Origin: an uncultured Candidatus Saccharibacteria bacterium
GTDB lineage: Bacteria; Patescibacteriota; Saccharimonadia; Saccharimonadales; Saccharimonadaceae
Length of the DNA stretch: 5,589 bases
NCBI GenBank assembly: GCA_945916045.1
Contig: CAMEGH010000039.1
Location: 1-5,589 of the forward strand
Reading direction: 5' to 3'
Below are positions 1-5,589 of this stretch, piece after piece. A model generated the notes under the pieces. It did not search any database and was not told the origin of the DNA. It worked only from the letters and a program-made list of their open reading frames with translations. A program made the position numbers and the translations under genes. Position 1 is the first letter of the stretch; each line of letters starts with the position of its first letter.

Positions 1-2683
1 CCTGAAGAAGCGCAAATGCCTTGGACTTGTCGTTTTGGCTGCCTTCGGTAAACGCGTTGGCGATTTCGTCCATTGTGACGTCGCCGCGCTGAAGCGAATC
101 GTTCAAAATGTCACCAAGTGTATCGATGGTTTGCACTTTACCCGAACCGACATTTTCTGAAACAAGACCACGCGCAACCGTAACGGCAAAATCGTGCCGT
201 TCGGTTTGGTTGATATCGGGGCGATTTGCCAGCAATTCGCGCGCTTGCCGTATGGTTGATGGATCTTGTTTTGGCGCTTGTGCTGGGCTAAGGCGGCGGC
301 TTTTAATGCCACGCACCATGGCTTCTTCTTGATTGGCATCTCTGCCGCGCGTTGCTCCCAGGAACGACTGCGAAATTTCGAAGGATTCTTTGGAGAGTTT
401 GCGGTTGTTGGCTTCGTCGGCAATATCTTGGGCGACTTGCTGGGCGACGTTGTTGTCTTTGTCGCCGGCAAATGCGAGCAGTTCGCGCGCACCTTCCGTA
501 TCGAGGTTTTGCATGGCAAATTGCGCTGCCGCGCGCTGCTCGGTTTCGGTGGCGTTGCGGCCGTTAATTTGGGCACTCATGGCAATTGCCGCGGCGTCGT
601 CGGGCGAAAGACCGTTGCGGCGGAACATTTCGATTGTGGCCTTAATGTTGCCCATATTAATATCGTAGACTTCGGCGTTGGCGGCCGCTTGCATGCTGGA
701 AACAAGATTTTTGTCGTCAACATTTTTGAGGTATTTTGCCATATTGTCTGCGATGGCTTCTTTTTCCATATTATTTAGGTCAGCTTCGCGGTGACGCCGG
801 CCGGTTACAAAGGCGTTTTTTACGTTAGAAGGCGCAATTTTTGCGACAGCCGCCAGTGTGTCACTTTGGCGCCCAAACGCTTTGCCGCTTAGAAGTTTAG
901 CGTTGCGCATTTGTTTGCGTTCGAGTTCAAACGCCCTTGCTTTGGACATTGCTGCCCGGCGTGGCGCATTCGACATCCCCTGCATCATGCCAGAAAAACT
1001 ATTCATCATATTACCGCTAAACTTTAGCAGTAGCGGTGTTACAAAAAGTGGAATCATCTGAATACCAAGCGAGAAAATTGCAATTAATGTGTGCCCGTTG
1101 TTGGCGGCAGATTCGCGAATAATTTCGGCGGCAATTTGCGAAGCGGCGTAAATAAGCGCCACAATTGGGTACACCAACAGTAGTTGAATCAGCACTGATT
1201 GCCATTTGTTATACCAGCTTTTTGTGCCAGGTAGCATAATGGCGGCAAATGCCAGCGGCGAAATGACTACCAAAATAATTACCAGCGCTTGGCGGAAGAG
1301 CAAAATAAGCAGCGCCGCAAATACCGCAAAAAGCGCAAATACCATAATCGGCAGCAAGATTGCTAAATTGGCAAAAAGCACGGCAATGCCGGTGATTGTT
1401 ATGCCGTTAATAATCATAGTGGTGTCTTCGTCTTCATCGACAAATGCGTCTGGGTCGGTGGCTTCGGTGGTTTCCTCTGGCGCTTCTTCGTCAGGTTCTT
1501 CGTCGTCTTCTGTTTCGTCTTCGGTAGCATTTGGGTCAACACCCGTGGCTTGCTGGTTGAAGTTTGCGTCGGTTGGCGAAATGCGCATAATGCGGTCGGT
1601 GGTTGAACGCCAATCAGTAAAAATCGACGATTGCGACACAACGTTCGAAGAAAAATACCGCGTTACATCCTGCGCGGTGCGCCCAGCAATGTTAGAAACA
1701 TCAACCAAAAGTGCGCAAATAAAGAACGAAATATTAATAAGCAGCGCCGCTACAATCAAGCGCGGCAGCCCTTTTTTAACGTGATACGCCTGCAGGCCAA
1801 TGCCGGTAAGTTGCGAGAAAATAATGACAATAAAGCCGATCGCCAAAAGCACATTGGCGATGTCGCGGATATTTTGCCACGCTTCGTAGGTGGCGCTTTC
1901 TTCGCCCGGCGAAACTTCCTCGTTGAGCGGTTCAACCACAAGAAATGGCGTCAAAAGTTCGAAGGTGTAGTCGGTGATGCCGGCGATAAATTCGCCCATT
2001 TGGCAAATTGCCCAGCCCGGGTCGGGAATTTGGCATTCGGCAGGTTCTTGTGGCGGAGCGCTTTTGTCTTCACTGTCTTGTGCTGGGCGTTCAACGTCGA
2101 GCGCTTCGGCCAAGCAAGTTAAATATGCGTCGGCGCGCGTTATGTGTTCGCGGTAGTTATTTGCCGCCATGCAGGTGGCTTTGGCTTCGCGAATTGTCTG
2201 CTCGGCTATTTCGCGGCATTCTTCGCGCAAATTTGGCTCGGTGGTGCCGCATTCTTTGGTGTGGTAGCGCCGCTCAAGCTCGGCTTCTTCGTCTTGTGCG
2301 ATCGCAAAAGCGCGCTGGGTATTGTTAATGCGAATTTGCGAATCCATGCCGCCGGTTGGGCAGGTGCCGCTGCCCGAAAGTGTTGCAGACGAAGCATTTT
2401 CGGCATCAATCGTCAGTGTAAAGGTTGATTCGCATTCATCGTTTGAAACCGTGGCGGTGTATTGCAGCGGGTTTTCAGAACTTTGTGTAAAGACGGTTCC
2501 AGTTGGCGTTTCGTTGAGGTCGGCATAGCCGCCGTGCGCGGCATTAATAGCGTTATACGACGACCAATTGTACGATTCTTTGCTGCGATTTGCCTGTGCG
2601 CCGGCAAACGAAGGAAATACAATAGTAGCTATCGCAATAGCGATGAATACATATACCCCCCAAATCAGCCGTATCTTTCCCAT
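1..2683 (-). CDS. VirB6/TrbL-like polytopic membrane protein, long form (C-terminus cut by the window edge)
   Basis: The minus-strand frame opens at ATG 2683-2681 and stays open for 894 codons to the left edge, so the gene is 3'-partial. Residues 1-30 form a signal peptide (basic MGKIR start, hydrophobic core, AGAQA cleavage region). Residues 30-270 are a predicted exported domain with eight cysteines (84, 108, 145, 156, 171, 190, 217, 227). Membrane segments lie near 274-294, 308-329, 430-462 (perhaps two), 465-485, 496-517 and 532-553. Family-like motifs are LPRLIV (306-311), RQ (464-465), ISPLAFA (474-480), LPGT (484-487), KW (493-494) and VYP (504-506). Residues 388-420 are an acidic insert (21 of 33 Asp/Glu). 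Residues 554-894 are soluble, helix-rich and cysteine-free. The core aligns closely with the protein at 2739-4754. By family analogy it would be an inner-membrane channel component of a type IV secretion-like system; the exact role is inferred. The start is supported by the signal peptide and a -10 box just upstream. There is no clear Shine-Dalgarno. Confidence 0.9.
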   Translation of the reverse strand, partial: MGKIRLIWGVYVFIAIAIATIVFPSFAGAQANRSKESYNWSSYNAINAAHGGYADLNETPTGTVFTQSSENPLQYTATVSNDECESTFTLTIDAENASSATLSGSGTCPTGGMDSQIRINNTQRAFAIAQDEEAELERRYHTKECGTTEPNLREECREIAEQTIREAKATCMAANNYREHITRADAYLTCLAEALDVERPAQDSEDKSAPPQEPAECQIPDPGWAICQMGEFIAGITDYTFELLTPFLVVEPLNEEVSPGEESATYEAWQNIRDIANVLLAIGFIVIIFSQLTGIGLQAYHVKKGLPRLIVAALLINISFFICALLVDVSNIAGRTAQDVTRYFSSNVVSQSSIFTDWRSTTDRIMRISPTDANFNQQATGVDPNATEDETEDDEEPDEEAPEETTEATDPDAFVDEDEDTTMIINGITITGIAVLFANLAILLPIMVFALFAVFAALLILLFRQALVIILVVISPLAFAAIMLPGTKSWYNKWQSVLIQLLLVYPIVALIYAASQIAAEIIRESAANNGHTLIAIFSLGIQMIPLFVTPLLLKFSGNMMNSFSGMMQGMSNAPRRAAMSKARAFELERKQMRNAKLLSGKAFGRQSDTLAAVAKIAPSNVKNAFVTGRRHREADLNNMEKEAIADNMAKYLKNVDDKNLVSSMQAAANAEVYDINMGNIKATIEMFRRNGLSPDDAAAIAMSAQINGRNATETEQRAAAQFAMQNLDTEGARELLAFAGDKDNNVAQQVAQDIADEANNRKLSKESFEISQSFLGATRGRDANQEEAMVRGIKSRRLSPAQAPKQDPSTIRQARELLANRPDINQTERHDFAVTVARGLVSENVGSGKVQTIDTLGDILNDSLQRGDVTMDEIANAFTEGSQNDKSKAFALLQ

Positions 2684-2707
2684 AAGCGTTAGCTCTATTA
2701 TCGCTTA
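2683..2707. repeat. 6-base inverted repeat TAAGCG/CGCTTA flanking the -10 box
   Basis: TAAGCG at 2683-2688 and CGCTTA at 2702-2707 form a perfect inverted repeat with a 13-base spacer containing the GATAAT box and the predicted start point. It could be an operator or a small 5' hairpin near the start codon. There is no T-run after it, so it is not a terminator. Short arms make chance occurrence plausible. Confidence 0.3.
2697..2702 (-). promoter_or_regulatory. Candidate -10 box (GATAAT) of the long VirB6-like gene
   Basis: The minus strand reads GATAAT at 2702-2697, with a predicted start near 2690, only about seven bases before the ATG at 2683. The region 17 bases upstream reads TTTTAT, a poor -35. 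The box lies between TAAGCG arms of an inverted repeat. Read-through from the upstream VirB6-like gene (stop at 2739) is equally possible, since I see no terminator in the 55-base gap. Confidence 0.4.
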
Positions 2708-2738
2708 AATGAGAGGAAAATAAAAGGCTTATGGTAGG

Positions 2739-4754
2739 TTATCGGGATTGAGGCGCCGGCTGCCGGGCTGGCCCGCTAAATGTGGCGCCATCAAGCGCGC
2801 GTTTTGCCTTGCCGCCCATGTTAGAACGAAGCGTGCCGCTGCCTTGGATTTTGGCTTTGCCTTTTTGCAAGTTTTGCTGCGCTGCGGCAGTAAGATGGCC
2901 TTGGTTGCTAAGGCTATCGAGCCGTGCGATATTTCCTGCAGACTCGCTCGAAAGCCGTTGCGGCGTGTAGCGGCCGCGGCTGGCGGCATGCACACGCAAA
3001 TTGTCGGCAACGTTGCCGGTAGAATGCCCTGTTCGGTGGCTACCTTCGTAATATTCGCGCATAGTTTCGCTGCCAAGGTGCGTAGAATGTTCGCTGGCGT
3101 TGCTCGAGTTTACCCCATCTGCCAGCATTCGCCGCATAAATTGCGCGCTTTTTTCGTCTTGGTCTTGGTTGAGTTGTTCCACTTTTTCCATCGCATCACC
3201 AATAATATCTGCATCGCCAGTTTTGCCGATCTGCCGAAGCGCCGCATTTTGCATATTGCGGTTGGCATTTGGGTCGGAAATGATATTTTGTAAGTCAGAC
3301 GTCGATAAATTATTATGCTTAATAACCGCTTCGGCGGCTTCAACGTCAGCAATATCGAGTTGCAAAATGCGCCCTTCGATCATATTTTTCACTTCATTTG
3401 CCCTGCGTTCGCGCCGTTTGACATCTTTGATATCTTTTGCCGCGCCTGCGCCAATACTTTCGGCGTTGGCTGCTTCGAATTTGTCATACACGGTGGCGCC
3501 GGTGGTAGCTGAACCAGGTTTTAGTTCGTTTTCTAGTTTTCGTTTGTACGCCGCGTAGCGTGCGTTGCCGCGTGCAAGTGTGCCAATCGGCCCTTTTCTG
3601 TTGAGGTTTTTAATGCCTTTTTCGTAGCGCCTGCGGTCTGCGCGCAAATTTGAGTGTTCTTGCGCCGGACTCATGGCGCCCTTGCTAATTTTGCTGGCGG
3701 CGTTGGCAATGCCGGCGAGCATACCGGTGCTGGAGCGAACAAATTTTGGTATCAATATTAATGGCATGATTTCGGCCGCAATCGCCAGCATCGCCAAAAT
3801 AAGCGCCGCCGACGTATACGAATCCCCCGCCCCCGAGCGAATAATATTTGCCGCTACTCCGCCGCCGCCGGCTAAAAGCGCAATAGTTGGGTACACCATG
3901 GCCGCCGTAAATAATGTTGACCACCATTTCGAAAACCATTTTTGCGTATTTGGCAGCGTATTAAGCGCAAACGCAATCGGCGAAATAATGATGAGCGCAA
4001 TAATTACCACTTGGCGCGCCACCAAAATCAATACCACCGTCAGCAAAATAGTAATCGCCGAAATCAGCAACGGCAAAAGCGACGACGCAAACATAAAAAT
4101 CAACACCAGCGAAACCACTCCGCCAAGAATTAGCGCAATAACATTACCAACGCCGTTAAACGCATCGGATACGGGAATCGACGCCGCCACAGAATCGAGC
4201 ACCGCTTTGATGGAATTTCCCAAAACGTTCGAAAGATCGACGATCAAAAGGCCAATATAATAGGAAGAATTGATCAAAATAACGCTGACAATGAGCCGTG
4301 GCAAAATCCGCTTAATATTGTAGTTAGAAATTCCCACCCCTGTAACGTGCGACCAAATTACCATTAAAATAAGGATAATAAAGACGATGTTGGCGATTGA
4401 GCGAAAGGCGCTCCAAATTTGGTAGAGCGCTTCGCCGCCTTCGGATTGGCGGGTCATTGGTTCGACGCGCAGTAGGTGTTCAAGGATGGCAAAAAGGCCA
4501 TCTGCTAGGCTGCCAAAAATTCGCGACGGATTGCAGATGAGCCAGCTAAGATAACTGACGTCACATCCGTTATTTTGTTCGCTGTCGATCATTCTGGTTT
4601 GAGCATCGTTTCCATTAAACGCATGTGCGGCTGGCGTAAGCGGCGCTACGAGCGAACCACCGGCGACAAACACCAAAAAAAGCATAGCCAGGCTACGCTG
4701 TTTTACCCAACCTTTTTTTGGTACGAGGCGCCGCCATGCGCGAAACAAACTCAT
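2739..4754 (-). CDS. VirB6/TrbL-like polytopic membrane protein, short form (complete, 671 residues)
   Basis: The ATG at 4754-4752 begins a basic n-region (MSLFRAWRRLVPKK), a hydrophobic core at 21-40 and an AHA cleavage site near residue 45, a good signal peptide. The frame stays open upstream to 5051, but those 99 residues are antisense to the pilin gene and lie upstream of the promoter, so the short start is chosen. A small exported region carries C64 and C74. Membrane helices lie near 117-138, 150-175, 203-222, 224-246, 248-266, 280-297 and 314-336. Family-like motifs are LPRLIV (151-156), RQ (247-248), ISPIAFA (257-263), KW (276-277) and VYP (287-289). Residues 340-671 are basic then mixed-charge, helix-rich and probably cytoplasmic, ending in a Pro/Gln/Arg tail. 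The TAA stop is at 2741-2739. It is a paralogue of the next gene downstream and divergent from the pilin gene. The probable role is an inner-membrane component of a type IV secretion-like apparatus; VirB6 membership rests on topology and motif recall, not a search. Confidence 0.93.
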   Translation of the reverse strand: MSLFRAWRRLVPKKGWVKQRSLAMLFLVFVAGGSLVAPLTPAAHAFNGNDAQTRMIDSEQNNGCDVSYLSWLICNPSRIFGSLADGLFAILEHLLRVEPMTRQSEGGEALYQIWSAFRSIANIVFIILILMVIWSHVTGVGISNYNIKRILPRLIVSVILINSSYYIGLLIVDLSNVLGNSIKAVLDSVAASIPVSDAFNGVGNVIALILGGVVSLVLIFMFASSLLPLLISAITILLTVVLILVARQVVIIALIIISPIAFALNTLPNTQKWFSKWWSTLFTAAMVYPTIALLAGGGGVAANIIRSGAGDSYTSAALILAMLAIAAEIMPLILIPKFVRSSTGMLAGIANAASKISKGAMSPAQEHSNLRADRRRYEKGIKNLNRKGPIGTLARGNARYAAYKRKLENELKPGSATTGATVYDKFEAANAESIGAGAAKDIKDVKRRERRANEVKNMIEGRILQLDIADVEAAEAVIKHNNLSTSDLQNIISDPNANRNMQNAALRQIGKTGDADIIGDAMEKVEQLNQDQDEKSAQFMRRMLADGVNSSNASEHSTHLGSETMREYYEGSHRTGHSTGNVADNLRVHAASRGRYTPQRLSSESAGNIARLDSLSNQGHLTAAAQQNLQKGKAKIQGSGTLRSNMGGKAKRALDGATFSGPARQPAPQSR

Positions 4755-4763
4755 TATATATGT

Positions 4764-4772
4764 AGTATAGCA
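4764..4772 (-). promoter_or_regulatory. Extended -10 promoter of the short VirB6-like gene; near-leaderless start
   Basis: The minus strand reads TGC-TATACT at 4772-4764, an extended -10 box (TGn plus a hexamer one base from TATAAT). Transcription would begin near 4757, about three bases before the ATG at 4754. There is no Shine-Dalgarno, so a leaderless or almost leaderless mRNA is inferred. At 16-18 base spacing I see no -35 match, which fits an extended -10 promoter. Confidence 0.55.
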
Positions 4773-4789
4773 AACAAACGCCGCATTGC

Positions 4790-4818
4790 TTGTGCTTAAA
4801 ATGGAGTTTTTATATACT
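4790..4818 (+). promoter_or_regulatory. Candidate promoter of the pilin gene (TTGTGC-17-TATACT)
   Basis: TTGTGC at 4790-4795 and TATACT at 4813-4818 are separated by 17 bases, the optimal sigma70-type spacing. The start point would be near 4825, giving a leader of about 44 bases that contains AGAGGA (4826-4831) and the 9-codon ORF. The octamer TATACTAC is identical to the -10 region of the divergent gene on the other strand. Confidence 0.5.
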
Positions 4819-4825
4819 ACTAAAC

Positions 4826-4831
4826 AGAGGA
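4826..4831 (+). promoter_or_regulatory. Shine-Dalgarno-like AGAGGA in the pilin leader
   Basis: AGAGGA is the best ribosome-site match in the divergent region. It sits 11 bases before ATG 4843 of the mini-ORF but 37 bases before the pilin ATG, too far to serve the pilin directly. It therefore favours translation of the mini-ORF if the leader is transcribed. Confidence 0.35.
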
Positions 4832-4842
4832 TATTCGCCCAC

Positions 4843-4872
4843 ATGAGCAATAATATAATACACACAGTATGA
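4843..4872 (+). CDS. Candidate 9-codon leader ORF (MSNNIIHTV) overlapping the pilin start
   Basis: ATG 4843 opens nine codons ending in TGA 4870-4872, which overlaps the pilin ATG 4869-4871 as ATGA. A purine-rich AGAGGA at 4826-4831 lies 11 bases upstream, a slightly long but usable Shine-Dalgarno spacing. Such an overlap allows translational coupling, which would explain the absence of a ribosome site directly before the pilin. It exists in mRNA only if transcription starts at the upstream promoter (4790-4818); a start near 4866 would remove it. It may be chance, since any ATGA start creates a TGA in the neighbouring frame. Confidence 0.35.
   Translation: MSNNIIHTV
4854..4859 (+). promoter_or_regulatory. 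Alternative -10 box of the pilin gene (TATAAT), would give a leaderless mRNA
   Basis: This is a perfect TATAAT hexamer whose start point would fall near 4866, about three bases before the pilin ATG. No convincing -35 is visible at 16-18 base spacing and there is no TGn extension. It competes with the upstream promoter at 4790-4818; both may be used. The AT-rich context makes a chance match possible. Confidence 0.4.
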
Positions 4873-5528
4873 AAAAGGCCTTGTTCCTTTTTGTAGCAAC
4901 GGCCGCAACAGTAGCGGGCGGGTGGTTTTCGTTGACGAATACTGCGAGCGCGCAAACGGCCACAACGCTTGAAGCGGACAAGTTTTTTTGCAATACCCGC
5001 TATAGTCGTAATATTGACGACCAAGAATCGGCGCGGCGCGAAGCGTGCCAAAAAGGCTACGAAGGCGAAGACTGCGGCGCGGGTGACGATGACGACGAAG
5101 TGTACGTTGCGTGCATGGCGGGCGTGAACGCAGAAAAGCCAATCCCCGACGAGCCCGACGATATTGATATGTCTGAAATTCCCGAACCCGAACCGCCAGA
5201 GCTCGATACAACTTCAATCGCAGGCACTTCCCGTTGTGGCGGCATCGATACCGCGTATGTTGCGTGCCCGTCCCCTACTGGCACGGGTATTGCCGCTTCG
5301 CCAATTTGGGTATTGCTGAACGTATTTTTGAATATTGCTGTGGCATTTGTAGGAATCGCTGCGGTGGGCGGGCTTATTTACGCTGGCATGATGTACTCAT
5401 CGGCGGGCGACAATCAAGATCGCGTCAAGAAAGCAAAAACACTGATGGTAAATATTACAATTGGGCTTGTAGTGTTCGCGGCGATGTATATGTTGTTGCA
5501 GTTTATCATTCCTGGTGGTATATTTTAG
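4869..5528 (+). CDS. Secreted T4SS pilin-like protein (VirB2/TrbC-like, T4SS_pilin type) with acidic, cysteine-rich ectodomain
   Basis: The 219-residue protein starts MKKALFLFVA and has a signal peptide with a likely cut after ASA (residues 26-28). The mature N-terminal region (29-140) has six cysteines (41, 60, 69, 82, 123, 133), an acidic run DDDDE (73-77) and an Asp/Glu/Pro-rich linker (93-113). The C-terminal part (145-219) has two hydrophobic helices (about 146-176 and 191-214) joined by a short polar loop, SSAGDNQDRVKKAK (177-190), and ends in PGGIF. The helix-loop-helix with G-G-x-I-Y and SAGD...VKKAK is what I know of CPR T4SS-type pilins (Pfam T4SS_pilin, VirB2-like). The ectodomain makes it longer than a classical VirB2, which is about 120 residues. 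It is divergent from two VirB6-like genes, consistent with one apparatus. The stop is TAG. The start is supported by the signal peptide. An alternative is a generic two-helix secreted protein, not a polymerising pilin. Confidence 0.92.
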   Translation: MKKALFLFVATAATVAGGWFSLTNTASAQTATTLEADKFFCNTRYSRNIDDQESARREACQKGYEGEDCGAGDDDDEVYVACMAGVNAEKPIPDEPDDIDMSEIPEPEPPELDTTSIAGTSRCGGIDTAYVACPSPTGTGIAASPIWVLLNVFLNIAVAFVGIAAVGGLIYAGMMYSSAGDNQDRVKKAKTLMVNITIGLVVFAAMYMLLQFIIPGGIF

Positions 5529-5546
5529 AATAAGCGGATAACTAAT

Positions 5547-5570
5547 ATGAAAGAAAAATTAAATACATGA
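5547..5570 (+). CDS. Candidate 7-codon leader ORF (MKEKLNT) overlapping the next start
   Basis: ATG 5547 opens seven codons ending in TGA 5568-5570, sharing ATGA with the ATG at 5567. CGGA at 5535-5538 lies 8 bases upstream as a weak ribosome-binding candidate. It repeats the arrangement seen before the pilin gene. MKEKLNT alone has no recognisable function; if real it would act in cis through coupling. Confidence is low because the downstream gene is barely visible. Confidence 0.3.
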   Translation: MKEKLNT

Positions 5571-5589
5571 TCAGTAAAGCAAAAACAAT
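5567..5589 (+). CDS. Start of a further plus-strand gene (7 codons visible, 3'-partial)
   Basis: ATG at 5567 reads MISKAKT and then leaves the window. It lies 38 bases after the pilin stop on the same strand, so it may be the next gene of a pilin operon. The lysine-containing N-terminus would suit another signal peptide, such as a second pilin or secreted protein, but seven residues cannot show that. The ATG overlaps the stop of a 7-codon ORF as ATGA (5567-5570). No good Shine-Dalgarno precedes it. It could be a chance ATG at the edge. Confidence 0.4.

Larger units (their letters stand above)
4762..4820. repeat. 8-base inverted repeat GTAGTATA/TATACTAC in the divergent promoter region
   Basis: GTAGTATA (4762-4769) and TATACTAC (4813-4820) are exact reverse complements separated by 43 bases. 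Each arm is the -10 region of one of the two outward-facing promoters, so the repeat is best read as two copies of one promoter element and not a hairpin. The rest of the 114-base region (4755-4868) is AT-rich, with no other clear motif. Confidence 0.5.

Noticed and set aside
103..576. Minus-strand 157-residue basic frame
   Set aside because: It overlaps in another frame the continuous coding frame that runs from 2683 to the window edge, and its Lys/Pro-rich composition is typical of an out-of-frame shadow.
1206..1784. Plus-strand 192-residue serine-rich frame
   Set aside because: It is antisense to the long VirB6-like gene. Its serine run is the reverse complement of the acidic GAA/GAC codons, so it is a composition shadow.
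1..2683. Possibility that 1-2683 is a decayed or frameshifted gene
   Set aside because: Codon-by-codon reading from ATG 2683 shows no stop and continuous VirB6-like features; the gene simply leaves the window before its stop.
2684..2738. Rho-independent terminator after the short VirB6-like gene
   Set aside because: The T-rich stretch after the stop has no GC-rich stem before it, and the TAAGCG/CGCTTA repeat is not followed by a T-run.
3942..4133. Plus-strand Arg/Lys/Gln-rich small frame
   Set aside because: It is antisense to membrane helices of the short VirB6-like gene and has no promoter, ribosome site or protein-like composition.
4755..5051. N-terminal extension of the short VirB6-like protein up to an ATG at 5051
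   Set aside because: The extra 99 residues are antisense to the pilin coding region and the divergent promoter. The internal ATG at 4754 begins a clear signal peptide with a -10 box just upstream.
1..5589. Alternative genetic code (TGA read as Gly, as in Gracilibacteria/Absconditabacteria)
   Set aside because: No in-frame TGA occurs in any of the three large genes; glycine uses GGN codons and the visible stops are TAA and TAG.

Overview
The window looks like a piece of a Patescibacteria (CPR) chromosome, most likely Candidatus Saccharibacteria or a close relative. The reasons are a T4SS_pilin-like protein with the CPR-style ending (two membrane helices around a G-x-x-Y-x...SAGD...VKKAK core) next to two large VirB6-like polytopic proteins, mid-range GC, the ordinary genetic code (no in-frame TGA) and weak or absent Shine-Dalgarno sequences at the main starts. 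The phylum assignment is inference; nothing here is a taxonomic marker.

Layout: positions 1-2683 (minus) hold the first 894 residues of a large VirB6-like membrane protein that runs off the left edge. A 55-base gap (2684-2738) follows, with a candidate promoter. Positions 2739-4754 (minus) hold a complete second VirB6-like protein of 671 residues. A 114-base divergent promoter region (4755-4868) separates it from a plus-strand 219-residue secreted pilin-like protein (4869-5528). At the right edge a 7-codon mini-ORF overlaps the start of a further plus-strand gene, of which only 7 codons are visible. There is no tRNA, rRNA, CRISPR array or insertion sequence, and no gene-free stretch above 300 bases.

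How they fit together: the two VirB6-like proteins are paralogues. Their membrane cores align almost without gaps (about 45% identity by eye over two blocks), and each carries a signal peptide, an exported N-terminal region and a long cysteine-free, probably cytoplasmic C-terminal region. With the divergent VirB2/T4SS-type pilin they look like the envelope part of a type IV secretion-like or DNA-transfer/surface-appendage apparatus. No ATPase (VirB4/VirD4) lies in the window.

Most worth a second look: an identically spaced C-x6-W-x-I-C motif just outside the membrane in both VirB6-like proteins; cysteines confined almost entirely to exported parts; a highly acidic insert in one paralogue only; two divergent promoters sharing the octamer TATACTAC; and two short leader ORFs, each ending in an ATGA overlap with the following gene's start.
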